From Glandiceps talaboti (lineage: Eukaryota > Hemichordata > Enteropneusta > Spengelidae): a stretch of DNA of 64,000 nt. Positions within the stretch are counted from its first letter, which is position 1; every line of letters starts with the position of its first letter. This document shows positions 11,025-22,543 of the stretch, piece after piece. The stretch covers positions 4,448,040-4,512,039 of the forward strand of contig NC_135569.1 in NCBI RefSeq assembly GCF_964340395.1, written 5' to 3'. The notes beneath the pieces are model-generated. The model was not told the origin of the DNA. It worked only from the letters and a program-made list of their open reading frames with translations, and searched no databases. Position numbers and translations under genes: made by a program.

Positions 11025-14000
11025 ATGGCCGCCTCCAGTGAGGAGTCTGGCGAACCTCTGTGTTGTTGTGAATATGTTAACGTAAAAGGAGAGAAAAGTC
11101 ACGTTTTAGCACTGTTATGTGATTGTGAAGCTGTTGATGATACATGTGACAGGTATGGCAAACTCTAAGATATATATGTAGTGTGTTCTGTCATGTAATA
11201 CCGAACTGGGACACGGAAATGTTTAGTCTGCACTTGGAGTAACCATGGATGTATCTCACTAATACATCCATGGGGAAACTTAGTCCTGCTTGCATGCGGA
11301 GTAATCCGGGACTCGATTCTGACAATTGTCCCTCCTACTCCGGAGTCAAGTCAGTAATACAGACTCGTGCACCGTCATGTAAGCAGGACTAGGAGTAACT
11401 ATACTGTCACGGTGTCACCCCTGGTCAGTATAATATATCTTAGCAGTTGCATCTTGCCTGAAATAAAAACGCTATAGGCATAATGATCATTATCCATCTA
11501 ACCAACAATGTTGCAAAAGTTATTACTTAGATCATTGTGTACTTCTAATACCAATATATCGTTGTGTACCAATATGTACATATTGTTCTCGTATACCGTA
11601 CTGATATTAAGTCAACTTCGAAGGAACACAGTTTTCCCATACACTTGACTTATACTGAGGTCGACAAGAGGGTGAAAGTATTATGGGATGTCCATTCCCT
11701 TCATTATTCTCGTCACTAAACTATACTGCCAATCTTTTTCTTATCTTATTTTTTTTAATGTATTCCCATCAAATTTTCTGATTCAATTCTATCAATATTA
11801 TTACTAACAGTCACACACAGAAAGATAAATTAAACACCCCTTTCAACATTGATATGCATGCTTTGAAAGTATCATTTCAGTCAATCACTTGTTTGTGTCA
11901 ATTTACCACAATGACATGATAATTTAATTGTTTTTCAATCCAATATGGCCCACAATCAAACATTTATACAGTAAATAAAATAATTATTGGTGTCCCAAAG
12001 GACAAGACAAAAAAGTAAAATTTGTGTGGAGTGATCTACGAAAATCCTTGCGAGGGTCAGACCAACACAGGCCAATGCAAGCACACATATATAGAGGAGA
12101 CAGAGAGATCACTCAAAACTAGATTTTTTGGAACATAGAAGACCAAGTTCCAGTACATCTGAAGTCTCCCAGCACATCCAGTCAACATAAACAATGTAAA
12201 TATTCATGACACTGAAAATAGGGGAATAAAAGAAGTCATATACATCCAGGCACTTAAAACCATCATTAAGCAGAGATAGAGGGCAGTATAAACTTCCAGA
12301 CACCTATGACCCCTTATTAGGCTCACCTGTCCATAAAGTCATGTGTACTGAATAGTGGGTCAATCTGTTGATAAAGACTGAAGTGTGCAGTCGAAAATTT
12401 CAGGTGAAAATTTTCAGTTGTGTTGGGAACAAAAGTTAAATTGAACATTACTAATGTATCACTGTACATGTTAATTACACTAATTAACATGCATATGGTT
12501 ATCTAACATGTTAATTACACTAATTAACACTTGTTTAACATATCCATATTCATTTATCGACTTATTCTTTAAAATAGAGAAAATTGTCATAAAATAAAAA
12601 TACCAGCAAAAACAAATAATAGTGTATAGTGTAATAGTGTATAAATAGATACAAGTACACATATTACATATAATTTAAAGTAAAAATAAGGGGTTAAACT
12701 CAAAGGATCAGTTCTCTTGTGTTAAGTGTTCCTGAGATGTAGCGTTTCAGCAATATAAGCTCCAAATATGTTAGTATGGGTCTAATAGCGAGATCAAAAA
12801 TTTTGATCCATGTTGGAATGTTTGTATTAGTGAACGAAGTGATTAATTTTCTAATAGAGTAGAACGCCTTTGTTGCCTTTCTATAAAGTTTGTCTTTTGT
12901 TAGATTAAACTTACCATTGGGTTGAAATTCTATCCCTAGATACTTATAACTATATACGATCTCGATATCCAATTGATGTTTTAATAATCTATTATTTCTA
13001 TTAAATGTTAATACCTTTGTTTTATCTATATTGTTTAACATGCATAGTTATCTTACAAGGGAGGTATTTGATGATGAAAGGAATGTATTCAAGTACTACA
13101 ATACCTATTGACATACATAATACTCACAGTGGTATTCAAAAAAATGTATACCTATTGTACATTACGTGTGATCTGCATTACTATTGTTTAGCTTACTTTG
13201 GAGTGGTTTGATGATTGACAAGTTCACTCAAAATCGAACGTCAATAACTATTTATGAACAGAAAATATGTAGGCTTACTAATGTATTGTTTTACATGTTA
13301 ATTACACTAATTAACAATTGTTTAACATGAACATTTATCAAACAAGGGAAATATTTAATGATGAAAGGAAGGTATTCAAGTACTCCAATATCTAATGACA
13401 GACATACTACTCACATGGACGTTCACAAAAATGTATTCTTATTTATTGTATGTAAATGCAATCTGTACTAAAGTGATTAAATTACACACATTAAGCCTGT
13501 TTAAATTCAATAGGAATGTTTGTACAATCATACAGTGACTCGAAAGTAATTCATGACCTTCAGACCTACCCATAGACATATGTTACTTGCATTTGTTTTT
13601 GAACAAATGATATTTCATGAATATTATTTTTTCACTAATTATGCTAATTAAGAAACATCATTTTTCACCATGTTCCACCACTTCATTTTTTCTAGACTTT
13701 TGTTATTCAGCATAAAATTCTGAGCAAAATGCACTGAAAATTATTTCTGTTGCAATTATGTCAAGGTTTGGCCTAAATTTCCGCTAAAAGATTTGCACTT
13801 AGAATTTCAGATGATTTCAATGACGTTAAATATTGTTAAAAGACATAATGAGACTGTATTGTTGTTTAGGTCGTGTTCACTCTGTTCATTCAGGTTAATG
13901 GGATCGTAGTTGACCATCGGTATAAGTGCTAAGCCCACTATTTAAACAACAGACCAAAAAAGGAAAAACCCTCACAATCAAATCAAACGATACACTTATT

Positions 14001-15569
14001 GCAGCTAGTCTTTGCAGACGGAGGAAGTTGATTCTCAGTTCTGACTATGACCCTCTCCTTTCTCTTTTTAGGGACATTGTCAGAATCGAGTTCCATACTT
14101 CATTTGCAAGCAGGACAGAGACCATGGTTCTCCGTTCAATATAAAGATACACCATGTACATGGGTATAGGTTTTGCGGACCGAGGTTGTACGGCAGAAGG
14201 GCCTGACTTAAGATGTTTCAAATTTAGTAATGATAAAATTTTCTGTGTATATTTTATTTTTTATCCACTACAGGTTCATCCGGTGTCAACCGATTCCAAC
14301 AAACAACTACACAGCAGTATGGAATACACTATGTGACAGATTACGTATCCCATCATTCCTTGGTTCTGGTGCCCACAGACTGGATGAAGTGTTTGATCCT
14401 ACAGCTGTTCTACCAATCATCGTCATCCCCACTTCTCTGTTGGTTGCTTCCTGGCACTTCTATTTGACTGTCGTAACTTTTCTTTGCCTACCAGTCATTG
14501 CACTGATATATTTTCGTCAAGTTTCAAGAGTAAAACATCGAACAAAGTTCTTCTTTAGCTGGGGGTTGACATCAGTTGTGTGTATTGGGTTTGTATTTTA
14601 TGTGTACGTGGTTCCTGTACTGCCTTTAACAGATGGGTCATCCATTATTGTTACAATATTAGCTGTTTTTATGTTCCTAGCATTTTTACTGTCCAAGAAA
14701 AACCTTGGAATTGTTCGGAGAGTTGACAAATTTCAGAAAAGTAAATATAGAAGGAACGTAAATGCTAGAGAAGATAGTGCAAAGGATAGAGAAGAAATTG
14801 TGTCTACATCACGGGAAAACAACCATGGAAGTGTAGGGTGGGATGGTAACCATGGGAATGTAGAAAGTGTCAAACGGAATGGCAAGCATGAAAGATATGA
14901 GTTTGCTGAGTCAGGCAGTGTAGTACCTGAAGTGAGTACAGGGATTGTTATACATAACACAGAAAGAGATTCTTGGTGTAATGTGTGTGAAATTAATAAA
15001 CCACCAAGAACTGGTCATTGTAAAGTATGTCAACATTGTGTACAACGATTGGATCATCACTGTGTCTGGTGAGTTGATTTAGAAATTGAATCACAGTGAT
15101 TTTGCTAAATGTAGGATCCCTGGTAATATAGAAGAGTAAATCTGGTGAAACTTATGTAAATTATAAGCCCCCCCCCCCCCAACCCTCAGGCTGTTAAATT
15201 GTATTCTGTTTATCCATACATAGCCATATCTCTGAAATGCAGTGGCTGATTTCTTTTAAACTTGACATGATGTCAAGAGACCAAGACTTAAAAGTTACCA
15301 GAAATTAGTACAAGAGGGGGGACCAGGGCAGAATACATCTCAAACACAAGTACACATACTGGTACTCATACTGTATAGGGTTCTGTGATTTGTAATGTTT
15401 TAAACATTACACATAATAACTGTGTTTATTGAAATCAGCAAATTTTACTGAAAATACTACCATGCATTTGCATGGTTTCATGTACATTGTCCGACCTGGA
15501 GTGCATTTGCATATATCAATGTGTTGATGTTTTCAGTATTGTGCCGCAGACCAAATAGTATGTGTCCAT

Positions 15570-15646
<77 letters not shown>

Positions 15647-15681
15647 GTGTGTGCATGTTTGTGTGCGTGTGTGTGTGTGTG

Positions 15682-15730
<49 letters not shown>

Positions 15731-16677
15731 ATGTGTGTGTACGTGTGCGTGTGTGTGCTCCCGACAATGCAACTAATTACTAGTACAGCAGATATAATAT
15801 ACATCTTTCTTTTTCCTTACTAGGATTGATAGCTGTATTGGCACAAACAACCACAGATCATTTCTCTGTTCACTGGTACTCATAGTGTTAGTTGGTATAC
15901 TGGGATCTCATATCAGTCTACAGACAGTCTGTATATATACATATCATCACCAATCATCTATACCCCAGATTGACTGCAGTCGCGTCTATGACGATCAAAC
16001 GTATGTAAATTACAATTCTGTATACCCCTGTTTGGCAAAAACTGTTGTGTCACTCACATAGTTTAACTTTGACACTACAGCATGAATATATAAGGACAAC
16101 TCTTCAGACATTATTACCCCTGGCATGGACCTATAGTGGCACAATGGCCCTTTATACTTCCTCGACTTCCTGGGGAGCATACAACTCATTGCAGCCTTTT
16201 TAAGTGCATAGGATTAAAGCCTTCACATTGCAACCTCTATCCTACCAGGTCCCCAATTATACAGCTTGGTGGACTGAGGCACAGTCGTGGTTCAAATCTT
16301 TCCCAAGGACTTTAGCCATTCAGAATCAAATGGCAGCAATGGGGCTTAAACCTGCAACCTGCAGATTCCAAGCTGGTCACTCTAACCATTCACCCATCAT
16401 GACTCCACAATTTCTGATTGTGATCATTTTCATTTCTATAATATTCTGTTCCTTTTTTATTTCCAGGAGTGCCCTCGTGTTTGCCTCTATAGTGTATGCC
16501 TTGCTTGCTGTAAGTGGGTTTGCAGCATTGCTACTACAGCAGTGTTATCTCATATCACATGGAATTACTTACAGAGAATACAGATTTCAACAACGTACAT
16601 ATTACAGTAAGAAGTTTATCAGAAATTGGATAGAGTTTTTGTGTATGAGAAAAACAAACCATTTACAAATTGTGTGA
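11025..16677 (+). CDS. ZDHHC23: DHHC-type palmitoyltransferase, ZDHHC23-like
   Basis: Four coding exons: 11025-11152, 14274-15068, 15824-16000 and 16467-16677, giving 436 aa. The first exon encodes CCCEYVN...LCDCE, an N-terminal signature I recall from vertebrate ZDHHC23 (and related ZDHHC11 types). Exon 2 carries several hydrophobic TM segments (about residues 90-190), a basic variable stretch, then the cysteine-rich domain at 277-308 with C278, C281, H291, C292, C295, C298 and DHHC at 303-306. Exon 3 continues with [14 protein letters not shown]; exons 3-4 supply the last TM helices and a basic tail. DHHC enzymes S-palmitoylate cysteines of membrane proteins through C306, usually at the Golgi or plasma membrane. 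The splice phases restore R43, W308 and T367. ATG 11025 sits in AAAATGGCCGCC, a YY1-like promoter motif often overlapping the start. AATAAA-type signals lie at about 16731 and 17322. Confidence 0.9.
11220..11405. repeat. Nested inverted repeats in ZDHHC23 intron 1
   Basis: A palindrome of about 31 bp at 11243-11273 (CCATGGATGTAT ... ATACATCCATGG). An outer pair, TAGTCCTGCTTGCATG at 11281 and CATGTAAGCAGGACTA at about 11375, encloses it in part. A related palindrome with the same ATGTATTAGTGAG core lies at 18721-18758. This suggests a short foldback element family; no terminal duplication could be assigned. Confidence 0.55.
11406..12699. other. ZDHHC23 intron 1, no gene seen
   Basis: AT-rich intronic DNA. 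A segment rich in TTAATTACACTAATTAACATG appears at about 12470-12540 and again at about 13294-13330, flanking the LINE fragment. No coding exon is recognised. Confidence 0.6.
12700..13041 (-). mobile_element. LINE reverse transcriptase fragment
   Basis: An open frame of about 113 codons on the minus strand reads KTKVLTFNR ... [16 protein letters not shown] ... [13 protein letters not shown] ... [17 protein letters not shown]. This order of motifs (the KTK strand, YKYLGI, FN, the KA-A helix, then KIFD..IRPILTY) is the C-terminal part of non-LTR retrotransposon reverse transcriptase domains of the CR1/L2/Jockey kind. Only this part is present; the polymerase core with its YxDD box and the 5' part are missing, so it is a truncated remnant inside ZDHHC23 intron 1. 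Related 3'-terminal LINE sequence occurs at 50378-50572, but I cannot show it is the same family. Confidence 0.8.
13042..14273. other. Rest of ZDHHC23 intron 1
   Basis: AT-rich, with a second copy of the TTAATTACACTAATTAACA motif near 13295. At about 14072-14100 it shares the GACATTGTCAGAATCGAGTT segment (reverse orientation) with about 11310-11330, so a second copy of that foldback family may be present. Short open frames here look non-coding. Confidence 0.5.
15571..15760. repeat. (GT)n microsatellite in ZDHHC23 intron 2
   Basis: About 190 bp of nearly pure GT with a few GC and GTAT interruptions, ending about 60 bp before the exon 3 acceptor. All long frames over it (CVCV, HTHT) are repeat artefacts. 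Confidence 0.98.
16150..16405 (-). mobile_element. tRNA-derived SINE, copy 1 (ZDHHC23 intron 3)
   Basis: On the minus strand the element starts near GAGTCATGATGGGTGAATGG, with a box A-like TGAATGGTTAGAGTG at 16392-16378 and a box B-like GGTTTAAGCC at 16352-16343 (about 35 nt apart, as in tRNA promoters). A conserved body follows, including TGCCTCAGTCCACC and GGTAGGATAGAGG. A second copy with the same body lies at 37541-37772, and isolated heads occur at about 33898, 33961 and 55677. Ends are approximate. Confidence 0.8.
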
Positions 16678-17890
16678 ATTTGTTAGAACTATGCCAAGGG
16701 GAGTATGCATTAAAGGGGAACTCCACTATAGGAAATAAAGTCATTTTTGTATACTTTCGAGGGATGGGTAGGAAAGTGAATAACGATTTTTAAATGTTTG
16801 CAAAGATCCCTAGCAACAAGACCACACCCATAACAACAGCCATATGATATTGCAAAGATGAAAACTGGGAAGTGGGTTCTGGATTCATTTAATGATTTCA
16901 CATCATTTATATAAAGTGCAATGGCTGAGAAAAACAGTTGAAATTTGTAAAATGGAGGTCCTCTCCATGACCTTTTGATTTGATGACATTTCTGCATCGT
17001 TGTTCTTCCACGAATACATTTACAAGAAGTCATGAAGACTCCCTATCTGACTATTTATTATACCATATCAAACAGTACATGATTGTTTTGATGTTTAACT
17101 TGTCATAATTTGAATGTATCTCCAACTCCCTATTTTTTTTAAATTGGCCATATGGATGGCAAGTGGATATTTATTTTGTAATTTTTGTTTAAATGTGATT
17201 TTTACTTGCAAAAGCGATGTGAAACAATTTACATTAAGTCTGTGTTTGTAACTTCAAAAATTGTGAAAAATTGAATATATGTGTGTGAACAGTTTGTTAT
17301 TATATGTACAGAAAATGATTATAAATAAACTTGGTAAACACAAAATAATCACATTGGTCCAATCTGTATAATGCATGCTACATCCCCATATGTAGAAACA
17401 TCACCATGTATAGGCATCATTGTGAACCACATGCCTTGTAGTTATTGCATTGTCCAAAAAATGCTTGTCACACTCCATATTTTGTTGTGTCATCAGAAGT
17501 ATGTGGTCTGGCTTGTGAGAATGTGCATTCACTGTAGTTTGATTGATTATTTTACTTTCTACTCTCACAGATAAATATCTAACCATGAAATTATGGTGGA
17601 TACTTGTTGACTTATACACTTACAAAGACATGTGTTCATTATGTTACACTGTGTTATTGCATACAGATATATTGTGGATAATGGGGGGAAATTAGTGGTT
17701 CCACATAACGTGAGAACTACTAGTCAATAAGACTTGCTATGTCAGGGCGCCCCCAACGGCCGTCTCTCGATAAGGAGTTATTTCTAGTGGGGTATCCCCT
17801 TCGGCCGATAGGGCAGAGCCCTCTGCGAAGCTCCCAGGAGAGGAGACGTCAGGAGGTCAAAATAAATCCCACAATGCATTGCTCATAACA
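16678..17890. other. Intergenic region between ZDHHC23 and PUSL1
   Basis: This holds the ZDHHC23 3' end and, at about 16712-16925, a copy of a dispersed repeat that starts GGAACTCCACT and contains GGGTTCTGGATTCATTTAATG; relatives lie at 32937, 42416 and 51878. A GC-rich stretch at 17745-17835 contains CCAACGGCC ... CGGCCGAT. No gene is recognised. Confidence 0.6.
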
Positions 17891-18003
17891 AAGATGGCGA
17901 CTTACATGAACATACATGTGATCGATTGGATACTGAGTTAATTGTATCTGCGATTAATAATAAACACACTTTTCAACTAACCCTAATATGGAAATAGTAC
18001 ATA
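17885..18003 (+). promoter_or_regulatory. Probable PUSL1 core promoter / 5' UTR with YY1-like motif
   Basis: AACAAAGATGGCGACTT at about 17887 matches the YY1 motif AAGATGGCGGC, which in metazoan housekeeping genes often lies just downstream of the transcription start. No TATA box is evident. The PUSL1 start codon lies about 110 bp downstream, so a short 5' UTR is likely. Confidence 0.5.
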
Positions 18004-20799
18004 ATGAGGTACCTTCTGTATATATCTTACATCGGCACAAATTTCAGGTATGCATCTACGTGTTCTTGGGTTTTATGTTTGTGAACGAACGGACTTTGTT
18101 AGATGAAAAATTCAAAAATTCGTCTGCTTCATTGGCAAGTTCAACTACACACATGTATGAATAATATGAACATAGGCTAAGCGTCGTTAGACAGGAGATC
18201 GGACGTATAGACATAATTACGCTTTGCACGATTTTCTCGTCATTCCGATTTTACTCAGTATATACAGAAAGAATCAAATACATTTTAACTGAGTCTATAA
18301 CTTATAAGTAAATTCATGAACTTGAAAATTTGGCTTCGAGAACTTGAGAAGCCTATTATTCTTACCTGTATGGCTACGGTGTAGGTCCAGTACATACGAA
18401 TGCCAACCGGGAGGAGAATATGAGTCAGATTATAGGTTACAGTGACTGCTGTTTTGAAGGCATCACAGGATTTACTTTGGCCAACCCTTGAAGTAAAGTC
18501 AGTTTAATTACTCCAAGGTCAACCCTTCCCCCTTCAGAAAACAAACAAACAACATGTGTTTTTCATCCATCGTCATCATTTAGACGATGCTCGCACCCCT
18601 AATATATATTTGAAGTCACTATGACAACCACTGGAATAATATAGAGACTATCCATGGCCTTGAATCTAAAGATATCTTTCTCCACATCTAGCTATACATT
18701 ACGTATATCTGTGTGCCACCATAGATGTATTAGTGAGACTCACTAATACATCCATGGTGCCACATACATCCATGCATATACTAACAAAGTTAACAACCCA
18801 TCACAGATGATTGACAGGTGTTGGTAATTGAAACTACACATCACAGTTACTCATTAATATTCAATCAGGTCAATCATGTTTGATATGCAAATAATGTTAA
18901 CCACAACCTCCACCACCTCTAGTCTGAAAGTAAGTCACATGACATGATATTAATAACATAAATTTATATTAATGCTTCAGTTGTAATAATACAGCTGTTG
19001 ATGGTAATTTCAGTTTTAGAATGCAATTTGATTAATTGATTACTCTAGACGTGAATGAAGATCTTCAGATTCAAAGCCAAGGAAAACCTGTAAGCTACTT
19101 TAATTAAAAGTTACTGTATTCTTTCTTTTGACAGAGGCATAGTAAAACAACCACATGCAGTGCCAACAGTCCAAGCGGTACTAGAGGTAGGAGTTTCCAT
19201 TTTATCTTTCTTTTATCAATTTCCAATAAAGAAACAATAATGGATCTGGCTAGTTTGTATACTTTGAATAACAGTTTGATTCACCATGATATTCTTCAAA
19301 GGAGGCAATAGTAGTGAATAGTGTTACTGAGTGTACTCAAAAACAACACTGAACAGCACACCTAGTGGCCAAACTGTAAAATCTTTTGTTTTTGTGGCAA
19401 CCAGAATATGGCATATTTTGTATGTTGTTTTTTTATGGGGGATGAACAGTGTTTGTGCTCAGGATGAAAAACCCTGATAACGGAAATGGGGAAAAGTGTA
19501 TAAGTAGCAGTGCTTCTAATAGAATCTATCATAATTTTGTTTGGGAACCCTGGTAAAATGACACAGAAACTCCAGTAGATTTTACACCCTTAACAAAAAC
19601 ACCGGTGATAATGTTTAGGCCAAGTTCCACAATATCTGCATGCCAAAGCTGGCCCTCTCCTAGATTATTATCTCTGGTCTTTTGTTTTACAGGAGGCGCT
19701 AGCCAAGTTCAGCTATGACTACCCACCAAAGATTCAATTTTCAAGTAGAACGGATGCAGGTGTACATGCTATATGCAATACAGCACATACAGACATCATT
19801 AGACCTAGTCAGAAAGAACCATTTACAGAAGACATTGTTCAAAAGGGAATAAACAAATTGTTAAAAAACTATGAAATAAGGTAAGATTAATTGTACCAGA
19901 GACAAATATTCAAGATTATTGAATATGCAAATCTCATTTTTTAATATGACTACTATGCATGTAGATAAGGGCCGATAGACAGCAAAAACAACCGACTATT
20001 TTGCAATTTCATAATGACTATTTTTTCAGGAATTTGTGTTCAGAAAGTCTTTGTTTCAAAAACTATATCATCCATTATTAGGCAGATTCATGGGTCTCCA
20101 TTGGTGTTTTTCTAAGGTGTTGGAACCCTGCTAACAGACAGGGGTAAATTTGGTAAAACTGACATAGTTCCCATACATTGTAAATATAGTTGGGGGGGGG
20201 GGGGACCCTGGTATAATGACTGGGGAACTCAGATCAGTTTTACTTCCCTTAAAACAACCATTGTCCCTCATAGGTATTACTTTGCTTCCTACATCAGTTT
20301 TACCTGCTACTTCTAAAATTAGCTAAATCCTTCATAATTAATTTTCACTGTATTAGACATGAGCTTTGCTATGCCCATACAATTTCAGTTAATACATATT
20401 AAGTGTACAGCTGCACAAATACATTTACTGACAGGTTTATTCTATACTGTTCAGGGTGTACAATATTATGAATAAGCCACTATACCGGTATCTATCAAAA
20501 TATCTAGTGCATATTTAAAACATTTTATTTTCCCCAACAAGAATAACTCTAGAAAAGTGATAAATTTTCCCCCACTAGGATCAACAAAGTGAAAATCGTA
20601 CCTGAAGACTTCCATGCGAGATTCAATGCTAATGGAAGAACATATGTCTACAGACTGGCAGTTGGTGTTCATAATGTAAACAATGTATCATTGTTTGATA
20701 GGAATCGGTGTTGGCCAATAAGACAAAGGTATGATTACAAATGAAATTACAAAACACAATTATGAACATTGTTATATATGTACCAGTGATTACTTGCAC

Positions 20800-20833
<34 letters not shown>

Positions 20834-22512
20834 ATACTAGTGGTATTTGCACTGCAGTGCAATACCGTAAATATTAATGCATGCAAATGATATGCAAATT
20901 AGGGTACGATTGTTCCATGCACATGAAATCACTTGATTGCACAGTATGATTTTTATGGAAATTTCTTGTGTCAGATAAATATATGTTAGAGTAATACCAG
21001 AAGCCCATGCTGCATGAGTGCATTGTGGGTACTCAGGGGTATTTGTACCCATGCTTGCAATGTTTTCTGTTGTACTTTCACTCACTACACTTGTGAAAGT
21101 ATGACCACAGAGAACATTGCAAGCACTCATGCAAATACCCTAGTATGCCAAACAAGCATTCATCATGGGGTGCTGTCATAGCACTGGTCACTATCATTGT
21201 GTTCGTCCTTCAAGACTACAGGTAGGCTACAGGTAAGATAGCTGAATTAGTGTAGTAGTGTTAGTTCTTCAAGACTACAGGTAGGCTATAGTTAGGATAG
21301 CTGAATTAGTGTAGTAGTGTTAGTCCTTCAAGACTACAGGTAGGCTACAGGTAAGATAGCTGAATTAGTGTAGTAGTGTTAGTTCTTCAAGACTACAGGT
21401 AGGCTATATTTAGGATAGCTGATTAGTGTAGTAGTGTTAGTCCTTCAAGACTACAGGTAGACTACAGGTAAGATAGCTGAATTAGTGTAGTAGTGTTAGT
21501 CCTTCAAGACTACAGGTAGGCTACAGGTAAGATAGCTGAATTAGTGTAGTAGTGTTAGTTCTTCAAGACTACAGGTCGGTTACTTCCTTTATTCCAGGCT
21601 AGATTTGGAGAAAATGCAGAAAGCAGCTGAAGTACTTATTGGAAGACATGATTTTACAGCCTTCAGAGGTAGTAGTAAAGAGAATGCAACAACAGATCCT
21701 GTCAGGACCATGGATAATATTGAAATCTGTCAATCACAGGGAATTTTACAACATTTAACAACTTCCGCCATTGATTGTGATGTAGAATACTATGATATTA
21801 AGTATCAAGCCAGGTCTTTCATTTACAAACAGGTGGGTATAGACTGTAAGAGGCATTGTGTTGCTCAGCCCTATCAGACTTCTAAACCACTGTAAGATAT
21901 GTCATGTTGTTCAGCCCTATCAGACTTGTAAACCACTGTAAGATATGTCAGTTGTTCAGCCCTATCAGGTTTTTAAACCACTGTAAGATACATTGTGACC
22001 TAGTGGTCAGCTGTAACTATGGAATTTGTCATTCTGATGAGGATCGTTGACAGATCGAAAACTCAATGCTAAACACTTAGAATTGCTTGCGCTGTATTAT
22101 AACTTTTGTAAATCATTTGATCTACCAAGCTGATGAACATTTTTAGTCAAAGTTGTAATGTATGTGGTACTTTCATATGTGATGTTTAATAGTCAGATAT
22201 ATGATAGAAACCATAGCAACATCAACATGTAATTAAAGATTATCTGTAATTGTTATTTTTCTAAAGGTTAGGAAATTGACAACAGCTTTAGTTGGTGTTG
22301 GTAGCAGTATTATCACAACTGATGACATCAAAGCAGCATTGAAGCAAAAAAATGGTCAAATCCTTAGCCGTTTAATTTTGGCGCCCCCTGGAGGTCTGTA
22401 CTTGCAGGAAGTCAGCTATGACCCTAAAGGTGAATGCTTCCTTTCAGTTATAACTTTATTGTGTGATACAATAAATCAGCTAACTTCAGTACATGTCAGA
22501 TACATACATACA

Positions 22513-22543
<31 letters not shown>

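Noticed and set aside
13926-14144. 72-codon open frame upstream of ZDHHC23 exon 2
   Set aside because: No splice sites link it to the gene, and part of it overlaps a repeated segment shared with about 11.31 kb.
15516-15823. Long open frames of CVCV, HTHT and similar over GT repeats (also 22.5, 30.0, 32.4, 44.3 and 49.4 kb)
   Set aside because: They are translations of microsatellites, open in several frames on both strands at once.
17745-17835. Structured GC-rich RNA upstream of PUSL1
   Set aside because: CGGCC stems exist, but no known RNA family could be matched; more likely part of the promoter region.
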